Part shown: positions 13,901-25,153 of the stretch, in pieces | Position numbering within the stretch: the first letter of the stretch is position 1 | Layout: the number at the start of each line of letters is the position of its first letter | Assembly: GCA_033964015.1 (NCBI GenBank) | Contig: JAWWUD010000239.1 | Location: 1 to 64,000 of the forward strand | Direction: 5' to 3' | From: Scolanthus callimorphus | Lineage: Eukaryota; Cnidaria; Anthozoa; Actiniaria; Edwardsiidae | Length of the DNA stretch: 64,000 bases | Made by a program: the position numbers and the translations under genes | Notes under the pieces: generated by a model | What the model was told of the DNA's origin: nothing | The model's input: the letters and a program-made list of their open reading frames with translations, nothing else | The model's database searches: none

Positions 13901-14192
13901 TGAGAAAGTTTTCTGGTCTTTGCAGGGACGGAGAAGGCAGAAAGAAAGACGGCGTCGTTTTCCTACTTTTTTTTGGAATACGGGGATTTGAAACTGGGAT
14001 TCTCAAGTGGAAGCAGTGTGCATTCGAGCCAAAGGGCAACGAGAGTTTTGTACTGCAAACGTAAGTCGAAGTGAATGTTTCACATTTATATAATTATTGC
14101 ATTGGGCGGCGGCGAAGTGCTATGAAATCGCTACACTTTCTCACTCCGCAAGCTGCTTGGCTTTGAGATAGAAAACGGGAACAGATCAGAGA

Positions 14193-14897
14193 TGTAGTGA
14201 CGGGAAATTATCATTTGAATCAAAACTAAAATTATTTACCGATGTAGTTTGTATTTTCTGATATTTACATCTTAAACTAATTTGGCCTTTTCTTTTACTT
14301 TATTTTCTTCACTTTTAATTACTATTTGCTTGTGAGTGCTATGTAACACTTCCACTATTTGCGCAGCTTAGTAGCTCCACGCGCATATCGGTCGCGCACC
14401 CCATGGGTTGTGCTTAACCTATTTTCCATAGTTTCCTTTTCTATCTCATTACTAAAACTTCAAATAAAGCAGGCTTTAAATAAACACACTTTTCCTACGA
14501 TTTGGAACTTTAAGTTTTCTACCTAAAAATTAGTTATTTTCTTACCTATTTATTAGAAATGTTGTTTTGGTCTATTTTACTAAATTTCATACAATTTCAT
14601 TAAGTTCTTCTTACTTTTCTAAAGCTTTCTAAAGTATAAAGGTGTCGGGCTATCCCGCACTAGAAGCTCATTATAGTGGATGCGTTGCGTAGTGCGTGAC
14701 GTTCCTGGAATCCTCCAGTAGTATTTTTAGTAGTATTTTGTAATATTTTGATTATATAAGTGTCCAGCTACTAGGGTTGGTTCACTCACACTCTTGTTCA
14801 GATACTTGTAGACTCACTACAATAGTCGTGCTGCATTAAACTTCTACACGGTACCTCTCGTGGTAACTCTATCATTTGACCTAATCCCCTTATTACA
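14193..14897 (+). mobile_element. Solo-LTR-like insertion in array copy 3
   Basis: About 705 bases begin TGTAGTGACGGG and end CCCCTTATTACA. They interrupt a sequence that is continuous in copy 2 near 11343. The flanks share GAGA (14189-14192 and 14898-14901), a 4-base target duplication. TG...CA ends, a TATA-like stretch (GATTATATAAG near 14751) and the absence of any ORF fit a solo long terminal repeat of a Gypsy- or BEL-type retrotransposon. Superfamily cannot be decided without the internal region. Confidence 0.65.
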
Positions 14898-15190
14898 GAG
14901 ATGTGTTTTTTTAGCATTTACTAGTGGGATGAAAGCATAAAACGTTGGTGTTTTTGTCGCATATTTATTTTCTCTTTGCGAAACCCGCACAGAAAATTGT
15001 TCAATTAGCCACCAAAAAAGATAATGCCCGGGAAAACCAAGGGCTTGAGGACTGCGATAAATTTCACACTTTTTAACAGTTTTTGTTCTCTGTTCTGATT
15101 TTTCTTATCACTGGAGTAACATTGCTCGAAAACTGAAATTAGAATAAAAGATAATTTAGTTTTACACCTATTTAGTTGTACAAGCTACTG

Positions 15191-15564
15191 TAAAATGCGA
15201 AATACGGTAAAATTGTGAAACTGTAAAATACAAAAGATTGGTAAACGCATAAACCCTTGTTCAGAATACAATCACGCGTGAACAAGGCTATAGCTTTGTT
15301 TCGAAAACAACCGGTATCTCTTATTCTGATATCTTCTCATTCTCTTCTCTCGCCTATGTCCCTTTATTTAGGTTTCGCTGTATCTTTTGAACCACAGAAT
15401 TACCCAGCTGGGAGTTGCACCCAGTCCTCGCTGCACTGGCAGTGCTGCGCATGCTCTGGTACACCACTGGATGTTTATTTTACTGCGGTATTGGCTTTCT
15501 ACGTAATTAGATCTCCTAAAACGTTTATGTTTCTGCGCATTTTATCTGCTTCTGCTATTGTACA
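15191..15564. other. Unique sequence right of the array
   Basis: No recognisable gene. A 122-codon plus-strand frame starts at 15257, but it runs into the terminal repeat of the next element and resembles no family I know. Confidence 0.5.
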
Positions 15565-16345
15565 TTTTAGCGGAGCTCCCGCGCGGCGCGAAGAGAAAAA
15601 CGTAATCCATGGAGTTCATTTTTGAACGTCACGGGCATTATGGTTCATTTTAATGACGTCATTGATAACCTAAGGGCAAGTGACTTTGGTTAGAGTTCCT
15701 CTTAAGGCCTTTGAAAGTTTGCCCAAGTTTGGCTTCTATAGAAGCTTCCCTACGGTAGATAATATTTTTTCTTAATTTTTCTGGTATAAAACCTTTAGAC
15801 TCTGAGAAGACCAAGGTTTGGTAGAATAGGACATTTGCACTATTGCGTCACTTGCCTACTACGACTACCAGAATCCTTTTCAGTTTTCTTTTCTTATGCA
15901 GATAAGCCGCTATTGGAAACAATAGGCGATAATTGCGCGAACAAAAGGGACAATGCAAAGGTTTCTGGTAGTCGTAGTAAAATACGTCATAATGAAAATT
16001 TCCTATTGTCTAGGTCACCTAGAGAAGCAATACAAGTGGTCACTTGATGTGACGTCAACGATGACGTCATCCATGTCCGAAAAATTCACATCTCCTAAAG
16101 GAAACACTCTGAGAAAACCAAACTTTGGCAGAATTGTCTAGGTCACGTGATATGACGTCACCGATGACGTCATCCATTCTTGAAAAGTTTTTTCTCGTGA
16201 AGGAAAGGCCGTAAGACAAAACTGGATAGAATTGTCTAGGTCACGTGGTCTCGTGATGTACGTGTCACAGAGACATCAACAATGGTGTCAAATAGCATAA
16301 AACTGACTGGGAGTCCCGCTTTTAGGCTGGCCTAAATCTATATAT
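15565..16345. mobile_element. TIR element with CRE-like palindromes
   Basis: The left end has TTTTAGCGGAGCTCCCG; the right end (about 16307-16330) has CTGGGAGTCCCGCTTTTAG followed by CCTAAATCTATATATTA. A second element with the same ends is at 30427-30746. The interior contains degenerate tandem repeats carrying the palindrome TGACGTCA and GATGACGTCATCC (near 15653, 16050, 16062, 16154, 16166). No ORF with recognisable function. The left boundary is approximate. Confidence 0.55.
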
Positions 16346-16502
16346 TAATTCTATTCACTGAGAGCTTCAGATAAGGACCCAACATCTTAACATTTTCTTA
16401 AGAACCCCGTAAAAGATAAATAACAAATATTGCAGAAAGCTCTTTAGATATCAGACCGTGTTTCTCTACTGGGAAAATTTTGACGAACAATATACTACTA
16501 CG

Positions 16503-16745
16503 TAATAATAATAAAAGATAATGGGTTACGCCAATCGGCTCCACTAGGTGACTCTACTTCCGTTGCGGGACCTACGGTTTTAAGTCCTTATCCGAGAAGA
16601 CGTGAAGGTCTAACCATTTGCAGATGTTAGAGCAAAGGCTGCACCTTCTCCTCATTATTTAGAAAAGACCCTGAGTGTTGGTCCGGCCGGGTTTCAACTC
16701 CCAACCTCCCGCATATAAGCCCGGCGCTCACCACTGCGCTAACTG
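16503..16745 (-). mobile_element. tRNA-derived SINE
   Basis: Read on the minus strand, the head has a pol III A box (TAGCGCAGTGGTGAGC, 16741-16726) and a B box (GGTTGGGAGTTGAAACC, 16706-16690). The body contains TCTCGGATAAGGACTT and CCGTAGGTCCCGC, matching a SINE body type I recall from aquatic invertebrates. It ends in an ATT-repeat tail (16503-16518). A short direct duplication of the head (CGCTAACTGGTCGGCGGTC) follows at 16755-16775. It would be transcribed by RNA polymerase III and mobilised by a LINE. Confidence 0.75.
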
Positions 16746-16812
16746 GTCGGCGGTCGCGCTAACTGGTCGGCGGTCCTAAAGTGAGCTCAATTGGATCGAT
16801 CACCTATACCCT

Positions 16813-16974
16813 GGGCGTAGCCACGATTTGACGAAGGGGGTGGAGGGGGGGGGGGGTCACATCTGCACAAATACCCATTTCCAGCTTTCCGATTTTTTCT
16901 TAATGTTTGTTGTGTTTTTCTTCTAAAAATGGGGGTCCAGGCACCCTAGGGTCACCCCCTAGCTACGCTCCTAG
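16813..16974. mobile_element. Short TIR element with G/C tracts
   Basis: The ends are inverted: GGGCGTAGCCACG on the left and CCCCTAGCTACGCTCC on the right. The interior has a G-run and no ORF. A fragment of similar sequence (GACTACGCCCCTAGC) occurs near 20770. Confidence 0.5.
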
Positions 16975-18080
16975 ATACCGATATACATACAAACAAGGTT
17001 TATTTCGCACGGTAGAGAATACTTGGTGCTAAAAAGTAAAAGTATCTACATAACGACACAACACTTATAATACACTGTTTTACAATTTTTGGCGTGCAAG
17101 GCCCGTAGCGGGGGGGGGGGGGGGGGGGGGGGTTCCGGGGGTGGCAATCACCCCCCGCCCCCACGCGTCAAAAAGGTCCCCATTCAAGTTCGAAAACACT
17201 GTTTTAGTGACTAAATGGGCCAAACAGAAGACTGTGGTCACTTTGGCATACAGCCAGTTTGTATGCTTGCTTTTTCTAGTGAATTTTGACTAGCGGTTAA
17301 TAAATTCATACCACGTTGGTTCACTTTTTCTAGATTAGGGAAGAGGTCAAAACAACGGTACTCGATAAGTATCCAGGGATGGTGAATTAGGTGGTAAGTA
17401 ACCGGGTACTACCTACCCCCATAAGTATCCAGTGGTTATTTTCTCGAAACACAAATTAGGGATACCCGATTTTATTGCAGAAATGTGTTGTTGTCCTCGT
17501 GTAGATCACATTGATAGGGTTTTCACCATGATTCGTCAAATATATATTTTTTGGGCGCTGATTGTTAGACAGGGTGACTTGATAGCATGGACAAGATTCT
17601 GATAGTAAAATCATTTTTATTCATTAACTGCATAGTAACACACGTTGATAATATCATGTGCCGTTTAAAATTTTCGGCGTGTTTCGCGCGCATAAAAAGA
17701 CATGTTATACAGTTTTAAAGAACACGCGTAACGAAGCCAACAACTCAAAAAATAATCCCCCACTTAAACGTCTGGCGGTCAGTCGCTACTATGTTTTAAA
17801 GAGCTGACACCTTAGGTCAGCGTGAGTTCGACGTTACAAGCATAGAAATTCATTTGGCCGCATTTTACGCCCCCCCCCCCCCCCACCCCCCCGTTAAATA
17901 ATGACCACTCCCTTAGATGCTCCACAAGCTCGTGTAAAGAAAATCAACTTTACTTCAAAGATAAAAAACGTACGAGCTTGCCGGACATAATGCGTAATCG
18001 GAATTATCCAAACCTCTTGATTTTGGGGTACAAGAGGTTGCGAGGCGGACGGTCGTTCACAAACCGAACCTAGCACCCAA
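16975..18080. other. Intergenic stretch with long G and C homopolymers
   Basis: A G-run of about 22 lies at 17110-17131 and a C-rich run at 17870-17892. They may be remnants of one element's inverted ends. No gene is recognised between them. Confidence 0.4.
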
Positions 18081-18082
18081 TA

Positions 18083-18475
18083 CTGTCGATTTCATCTAAG
18101 TGAATACACTTGAAAAGAAAACCGCCACTAATTAGGGGCGTTTCTCAAAGTTTTTGCACGTGAAATTTGACGTTTGCTACGCCAACTTTGGGGTTTTGGC
18201 ATGTAAACATTACGGTAAATTTACCAAACCGTTAGAATTTGCGCCAGATTCGGCGGGGAAAAACATGATAATTCGTACAAATGCTTTTGGATGTAATTAT
18301 AAACCGAAGTTTGAATCACTTGAAGCTTTTAACCTGGCAAATGTCAAAGTTTGATGCGCCAAACGCCAATGTTTGAAGCGCCAAACTGTCTAATTTAGAC
18401 ATCAAAACTTGAGGTGGCGCCCCTAATTAGTGGCGCTTTTGTTTTCAAGTGTTTTCGCTTAGATGAAATCGACGG
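18083..18475. mobile_element. MITE with about 60-base TIRs and TA flanks
   Basis: CTGTCGATTTCATCTAAG at the left end is matched by CTTAGATGAAATCGACGG at the right, and the similarity runs on through CCACTAATTAGGGGCG. TA dinucleotides flank both ends (18081-18082, 18476-18477), as expected for a Tc1/mariner-type non-autonomous element. The interior holds short ATTTGACG/CAAAGTTTGA motifs and no credible ORF. Confidence 0.75.
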
Positions 18476-18845
18476 TATTTGCAATGATCATTTTTCATTT
18501 CCTATGTTTTGACTAATTTTTGCCACAAAATTCCTAACTATAAAACAAAACCAAATAAACCCGCTGTACCATTTATCTCCCAACCGGAATTTCCGGGAAT
18601 TTTGGCATAATGGTAAGCACCCCTAGCATTCTCCGGAACTCGCAAATTTTTCATTTCAGCAGAATGTTGATCCCCATCGTGCTGAGAGAGGGAGGCGCGC
18701 AACAACGCCAGCACGTGGCAAATCAGTGGGCGAAGATTACGTAGCCCCCATGATGCATCACAGTCGTAGCGCGCACCGCCCGCTGGATTAGGAGCCCTGT
18801 GGTATATCCAAAATGGCGCCTTCCACTGGTATGAGGTTTACCTAA

Positions 18846-19620
18846 ATCCTACCCCCTAGCCGTACGCCCGAACATGACCCGAAGTCGTAAGATTTCCGAA
18901 TTTACCCGAACATCGGAAATCCAAGATGGCGGCTATTGGAAGGCAGAAACCCGCGAATGGTACAAAACGAACAGTTAGAGATCGTTTTAGGCCGCTACTG
19001 TAAAGATCCCAAAGATAAACGATAAAGGAGAGCAAGATGGAATTGTGCTGGCTCGTACAACACCACGAGGATATCAAATCTATGATATTGGGGCTTCAAT
19101 GTTGCTCAAACGGCTCGAAGCAAAACTCGCAAAAAATAACACCCAAATACTGCATGAACTGCTGGTTGTATGAACTGTACGGCTGACGACAGTGATTTCC
19201 TGACACTGCGTTATCAAGTTTTGTACTTCAATATTGCTGCAACCATAAAAGATGAGAAAAATCCTCAAGATAATTCGAGAGGCAAGTTTATGTACGGCTA
19301 GAGGGTAGGATTTGTACGGCTAGGGGGTAGGATCCTACAGAAATCAACATTTCTACGGCTAGAGGGTAGGATATGTACAGCTAGGGGGTAGGATCCTACA
19401 GTAATCAACATTTGTGCAGAAGAGGGTAGGATATGTATGGCTAGGGGGTAGGATCCTACAGAAATCAACATTTGTACGGCTAGGGGGTAGGATATGTACA
19501 GCTAGGGGGTAGGATATGTACAGCTAGGGGGTAGGATCCTACAGAAGTCAACATTTGTATGGCTAGGGGGTAGGATATGTAGGGCTAGGGGGTAGGATCC
19601 TACAGAAATCAACATTTGTA
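18846..19620. repeat. TIR-derived minisatellite
   Basis: From about 19287 to 19620 the motif ACGGCTAGGGGGTAGGAT repeats about ten times. It alternates with CCTACAGAAATCAACATTTG, giving unit lengths near 23 and 55-65 bases. The reverse complement of the core, ATCCTACCCCCTAGCCGTAC, occurs once at 18846-18865. The simplest reading is a TIR element whose right end was amplified in tandem. Confidence 0.65.
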
Positions 19621-19941
19621 CTGTTTTTTCCGGCCTTCCCACAATTTGTAAAAAAATTCACTCACTACCCCTTCGATTATCAGATAATGGCGAAGAACTC
19701 AGGAGACATTTAAAGGTAATAAGTCAACTTTATTTACTAATACTTATTATCTGCCTGTGGCATGAGCTTGGAAAAAATGGTCAATCAAGTTTGCACGAGC
19801 AAAAAAATATCAATTTATCTGCTCTACAACTTAGACAAAATCATTTTTGTGGCCTTTAATGGCTCGTTTACTCAATGTCAAAGCTAAACGCAACTCTGAT
19901 ACTCATTCTAAGTTTGCCTTTGAGAATTCGCTATTATTTTC

Positions 19942-20491
19942 AGGTTTCCACAAAACACTGACCCCGGTCCATGGACCTCTCGCGGACCCCGGTCCATGGA
20001 CCCCTCGTGGACCCTGGTCCATGGACCCCCCTGGTCCATGGACCCCCCTGGTCCATGGACGCCCTATAAAGCATAGGCGTTTTTTCGAAAAAAAGAGCCG
20101 AGAGGAATATAGAAGCGACACGCAAAATTTGGATCGTATGAAAAGGAAAATCGGCAAGCATGAACGCAAAAAAAATGAGCCGACATTTTTAGCATAGCAG
20201 CACCTCAAAGAAATTGAAATCCGCATAAGTCACACAGGTAAGCTAAATTCGCCCCTAATGTATCAGTCAATTCCAGCGTTGAATTTCATGTTTGCCGATT
20301 TTCCATTTCATACAATACAAATTTTGTGTACGCTTTTATATTCCTCTCGGCTTTTATTTTTTCGAAAAAATACTATGTTTTATAGGGGGTCCATGGACCA
20401 GGGGGGTCCATGGACCAGGGTCCACGAGGGGTCCATGGACCGGGGTCCACGAGAGGTCCATGGACCGGGGGTCAGTGTTTTGTGGAAACCC
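19942..20491. mobile_element. Mutator-type foldback element with palindromic core repeats
   Basis: The two halves are reverse complements. The ends read AGGTTTCCACAAAACACTGA and TCAGTGTTTTGTGGAAACCC. A 9-base direct repeat, ATTATTTTC, flanks the element (19933-19941 and 20492-20500). Each arm carries four or five copies of the palindrome GGTCCATGGACC. TIRs plus a 9-base duplication point to a Mutator-like non-autonomous element. Open frames reading VHGP/GPWT here are by-products of the repeat. Confidence 0.75.
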
Positions 20492-20500
20492 ATTATTTTC

Positions 20501-21967
20501 TATTGAAATTTGATCAAAATGTTGTGTGTTTGCACTTGTGAAAGCGTGCACTGTTTTCAAAGCAAAAACACTGACACCATTCTTGTAAAACCATTTCAAT
20601 ACAATTGATAAGTTGATTGAACAAAAATTTGTGAGTATCGATTATTGTCAATTAGCTGATACACTCGTTACCAATCAAGTAATTATTATCAATTGGATTT
20701 TTGATGTCCATTTTTATCAATTGAACATGCCAGGACATTTGTACAGATGTTACCCCCTTTCTCAAATCCTGACTACGCCCCTAGCTGTACATGCTCTGTT
20801 GATATTCTTGGAAATCTAGAGGTCTATTCATAGGCTCATAATGAGATAACAAGTACATGAATGTTCAGCTGCAAAGAACCTGCATATATTTGAGATCCTT
20901 ACCCTTAGCCATTTGTCAATCCCATTCCAAGAGGATGAATATGCTTTCCCCATACTTGGTCATACATTTTGTCAAACATTTTTTTATTTTCTTACTGTAG
21001 ATTAGAGGTCCAGAAATCCTAACAAAGCCCAAAACGGGAACATTACACTCTCAGGTAACTGGCAGAGCTTCTACCATTCATGAGTAAACATCACATGAGT
21101 AATTGTGAACAGAGATTATCAGAATAATAAGTACCTGAAAGCATACCTGCCAACCCTGAAAACTCCAAAACTGGGAGATTGTCTCAAATACAACAACTGT
21201 ATGAGAAAATCGCAGATTTTCATTGTGTACCTGAACTGCTATGATGCTCAAGAAAAGTGGAATCTCAACAGAGCCTTTTGCCTTATGGCCCCTTTCTGCA
21301 GTGCCCAGGGGGTCATTGGGGGGCTTGGTTGGACATGATGGGGGTCCAACATATATTTGGGGGTAAGTATGTAGGGACATCAACCCTAGGACTTCACAAA
21401 CTGGGAGAAACCTTGGGATTTTCCAGGAAAATGTGAAGGTTATATGACAAAATTCCAAGAAAGAAAACCGGGAGAAATACAGTAAATAATATACAGTAAT
21501 GGCAGTTTAGGAACATTTTGGAGCAAAAATATTGAGACCACTGGCAAAACTGAAGAGTTGATGTCTCTGGTACAGTATGGAGCTGGGTTAAAATCATTGC
21601 CAGGCATTTTGGGGACACTTCTGAAAAGCTCTTAACAAATCTGTTGTTATTTTTTTCAGTGGTATTAGTAAGGAATATCCAAAACTGGCAATCTTGGGGT
21701 GCAAACAATTAATGAGCTCTGTTGGACCCCCACCACACCGTACATGGTTAGTTATCCTTGAGTTTCCTCACTCGTCAAAAGAAACAGATCAGAAAGGGAC
21801 AGAACTATTAATTCTCTTTTAGACATTGGAGCTGCTAATCTACATGTATGTACTATATTGATCCTATTTTGTGAGTTTATTTGCAATAGCAGGTGGGAAA
21901 TGTGTCAATGCTGACAAAAGATTGCAGGCAACCAAGAAAGCAGGCTTGTGAGTTTGCACAAACGTCA
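20501..21967. other. Intergenic stretch, no gene recognised
   Basis: It contains AT-rich sequence and a degenerate segment (21140-21470) with repeated AACTGGGAGA/TTTTCCAGG motifs. Frames up to 126 codons on the minus strand show no family resemblance. Confidence 0.4.
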
Positions 21968-22340
21968 CATTCCTGGCAAATTTTCATGCTCCGGGTAAAC
22001 AAGTTCTTTGTTTTATTACATTGGCATGGATTAATAATTTTTGCGCTGAAGATGGCCTAACAAAAAACGTTTCGCATGATAGAACATCAGGAGTAGACAA
22101 AGCTTGATTTCATGTCAAGTGAAGGTATAATGGCCCTCAAAATATACTAAGTCGATTTTTCAGCCAACGAAACTTACAAAAATAGGTAGTTCAGTTTCAA
22201 TGCAAGAATGAACCTGTGAAAGTTTGGCTCTGGTGCAAAAGATAGTTTCTTGAATAATGTACCTATGCAAAAAATAATCTGTGCCGATGCAATAAAACAG
22301 AGAACGAATTACTTAGCCTCACGAAAATTTGCCAGGAATG
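21968..22340. mobile_element. MITE-like element
   Basis: CATTCCTGGCAAATTTTCATG on the left is the inverted counterpart of ACGAAAATTTGCCAGGAATG on the right. The interior has no ORF. Exact ends and duplication were not resolved. Confidence 0.5.
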
Positions 22341-22670
22341 CAAAGTTTTCCATACTAGCATAAACTCATAACCCTGCCCAGGGCTGCAAATTAAAAAAAA
22401 AGTCCAGTCGAAATTTTTTGCCAAGTTTCAAAATTCTAGTCGCATTCTCTAAAATGTAAGTTGCAAAAATTGAACTTGCGCCATGGAGGTAGACAAGAAG
22501 TGGTCGCAAAACTTCAACTGACTGACAAAGTTTTGTCGCAAGAGAAAAACTTTGTCGCAAAAGCGACCCCCACGGATGCAATTTGCAGCCCTGCTGCCCT
22601 CACTTTGACGACTGCATGCATATACAAATTTCCCACCTGCTACAGTATCTGCCATCACTATTTAACAAAT

Positions 22671-22842
22671 AGATCTCGTTTGCGTGTGTGTGTACGGTAA
22701 TAGATACACAGATGACGTCACAGAATGTCATGAACAAAAAAGAACCCAATGAGACGCAGTCGAGTTGCGTGACTGTTGTTCATGACATTCTGTGACATCT
22801 TCTGTGTATCTATTACAGTACATACGCACAAAAAACGAGATC
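22671..22842. mobile_element. Near-perfect hairpin element
   Basis: The left arm (from AGATCTCG through TAGATACACAG to GAATGTCATGAAC) is inverted in the right arm up to CGAGATCT. The loop is about 40 bases. An opposed pair of this length can form a cruciform or hairpin RNA. Confidence 0.7.
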
Positions 22843-23896
22843 TACTTGTTTTATACAACAACAAACAGGGATTTTTGTCAACCGTGTATCTGTACTCTTA
22901 TAGCAACATGGCTCTCGACCAATCAGAGCGCGCAATTTACTAGTGTTGTTGTATAAAGAGTTTTATGTAATGATTTAAGTGTGCAATACTTTGGAAATAA
23001 AATGACATTAATGAAATCTGACTAGTTTTTATTCCAACTTTATAAGGTATGTAAGTACCTTTTTCTGAATTAAAAAAAAGGTCCCACAAGGCCCCTCAGG
23101 CCCCAGCTTTTGACGCTCCTGTCAGCACCAGTGGTGTGCCAGCTCACTACACTCAGTACTGAGACTCCCAGCTCTAGACTGCTCATCAGACAGTACCTCT
23201 TCAGCTCTCAAGGCTGTGACTCCAGTGCAACAGGGTGTTACCCTTCGCACACACCAGGCCTCTCACATGTTGATGTTGCCATGGTGATAGATACAAACAC
23301 ATGCAGTACTAAAAAGACCGGGTGATAACATTCTGTTATTAAGGGAACATGCCACAAATCACTCCATATTTTCCACCCCCAATTATTCTACTTTCAAAAC
23401 AGACATCCTAACTTCCCCCACAATTAGGGCTGGAATGTCTATGACTCTGCTTTCAGGAAAGCCAATCTGCACACTGTTAATTCTTTATTTTATATTTCTT
23501 TTTTAAATACAATCCATTTTGTAATGTTGATTGAAGTTGAACAGAAATAACATTCTCAACAATGTTTCAGAGATGCCAAGTCTCACATTAATTTATGCAA
23601 CATTCTTCTGCATTAGGTCGAAATTTTGTCATAATTTAAACACCCCCATTTTGAATGTTGAGGTTGTCATCTCTGTTGCTTGATAAATATATTGATAGAG
23701 AAGTTTTATTTACACAATTTAAAGATTAGAAAAAATGTCCTAGAAAACTAGACTGAATGTTGCAATTTACTAACCGACGCTTACATTTAGATTTTGAAAA
23801 CTTATATTTTTGTGCCGTTTTTAGCAGAAAAAATTATAGTAATTTTGCTATTTATTGGTCTATTGGCTTTATCTTGTAACTTGAATTTTTTTTTAA

Positions 23897-24141
23897 TAGA
23901 GCAGATTTCAGATGACCATCGTGAAAGTAAACGCAATTGTGCAATCACTAGCCAATCAGAAACAAGAGTAATTACAACTTACTGCTGAATGGTTTCCAGC
24001 CCAGCCAATCAGGAGCCGAACCAATTGGCTAGTAATTCCTTGCTTGTAAATTAGTTCGCAATTTGATTGGTTGATAGAAATGAGCAGCCAATGAGAAAGC
24101 AAACCAATTGCAAACACGACGGTCATCTGAAATCCGCTCTA
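23897..24141. mobile_element. MITE, GAGCRGATTTC family, copy 1
   Basis: The ends are GAGCAGATTTCAGATGACC and its inverted partner GGTCATCTGAAATCCGCTC, with TA on each side. The interior has several CCAATCAG-type motifs. Three more elements with the same ends lie at 30775, 35261 and 48167. Confidence 0.75.
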
Positions 24142-24634
24142 TCACCTTTGAATGACATGTAATGAACTCCAATAAGGAAATAGGAATTGTCGTTTTATTT
24201 GCTAATACGTACTGTAGTGCACACTAGCAACAGATTAACATAAATGCGGGAAAACAATGGAAATGCTCAGGATTTGTAACGCAGCATGTTGACCGTGTTT
24301 TATTTCGACAGTATTTTGTCCTTAGGTAAAATGATTTTCAATTTTTAAGTGGAAGAATTTTGTTTGTGAGATGCTGCTTACAGTATGTTGTAATGTTGCT
24401 AGAGCTGTTTACATATGACTGTGGCCGACTTTATGCTTATGAGGTGTTAAGAGTACCAGTCATAGCTGTCAACTCTCCCACATTAGTCTCAGATTATTTT
24501 GAGTCTTCTCTCAAGGTTAAATTTTGCTTCCGTCTCTTTCATACAGTGTACTGTATTTCTCCTGCATACAGTGTATTGCTCTGGGTTTTGACAACCATGA
24601 GGCAATAAAAAATAGCGACTCCTATAGGAGTTAA

Positions 24635-24854
24635 AGGGAGGCTGTCACGCAACTGCGCAGGTGATCTGCGCATCTCAAAACAAAGAAATATCATCCATAA
24701 CGATGGCCAGCGAAGGCTGAAAACCACGAAAATAATTCGCTTTAATCCCGCTATTTCTCGATCCACATAATTATTTGTCAATCTGATAGGATGGTCTAAA
24801 TAGTTTGGCTTAGTGATCGCTCCTGGAGCATGCATGTATTGCGACAGCCTCCCT
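24635..24854. mobile_element. TTAA-flanked MITE (piggyBac-like)
   Basis: The TIRs AGGGAGGCTGTCACGCAA and TTGCGACAGCCTCCCT face each other. TTAA occurs at 24631-24634 and 24855-24858, the target duplication typical of piggyBac-type transposons. No transposase frame is present. Confidence 0.7.
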
Positions 24855-25036
24855 TTAACTTTTGAGAGTTTGTGAGGTTTTTTTAAAAAGATTCTTAAAT
24901 TATTTGCTCCATCCATACTTTTCAAACAGTTTTAAATTGAATTGCTGCTCCTCAGTGTTTAAATTTAGTTCCTGGTTTCATCCTTTTTAAAAGAGACCTG
25001 GCTTACATATTGTTAACTTGCGCCTTTTTAGTGAAA

Positions 25037-25153
25037 TTGTGTGATTCCAGAAATTCCTCTTTTTTTTTCATACAATCACTTGTGTTTTTCACTGGAAATT
25101 TCAGAGATTCCCCTTCCGTGGGAGTGGTATAGATTTGGTATGGAATCACACAA
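25037..25153. mobile_element. MITE, TTGTGTGATTCC family, copy 1
   Basis: The inverted ends are TTGTGTGATTCCAGAAA and TGGAATCACACAA. The interior contains TTTTCACTGGAAATT, also found in the copy at 25818. Confidence 0.65.

Larger units (their letters stand above)
1..15190. repeat. Tandem array, unit about 4.3 kb, three copies visible
   Basis: The sequence at 1 recurs at about 7535 and again at about 12233. The offsets are 7534 and about 4698 bases. Removing the LINE from copy 1 and the hairpin insert from copy 2 brings both spacings to about 4.3 kb. Copies differ by scattered substitutions and small indels. Copy 3 lacks about 1.5 kb after 13435 and about 0.45 kb near 15118, and homology stops near 15190. 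Copy 1 is cut by the window edge, so the array continues to the left. No convincing protein-coding gene was found in the unit. The best frame, 107 codons at 883, 8406 and 13120, differs between copies mainly by amino-acid-changing substitutions, which argues against coding. Confidence 0.93.

Noticed and set aside
15257..15625. 122-codon plus-strand frame
   Set aside because: It runs into the end of a mobile element and resembles no known protein.
19847..20226. Frames reading VHGP and GPWT on both strands
   Set aside because: They are translations of the palindromic GGTCCATGGACC repeat and appear in opposite frames because the DNA is a palindrome.
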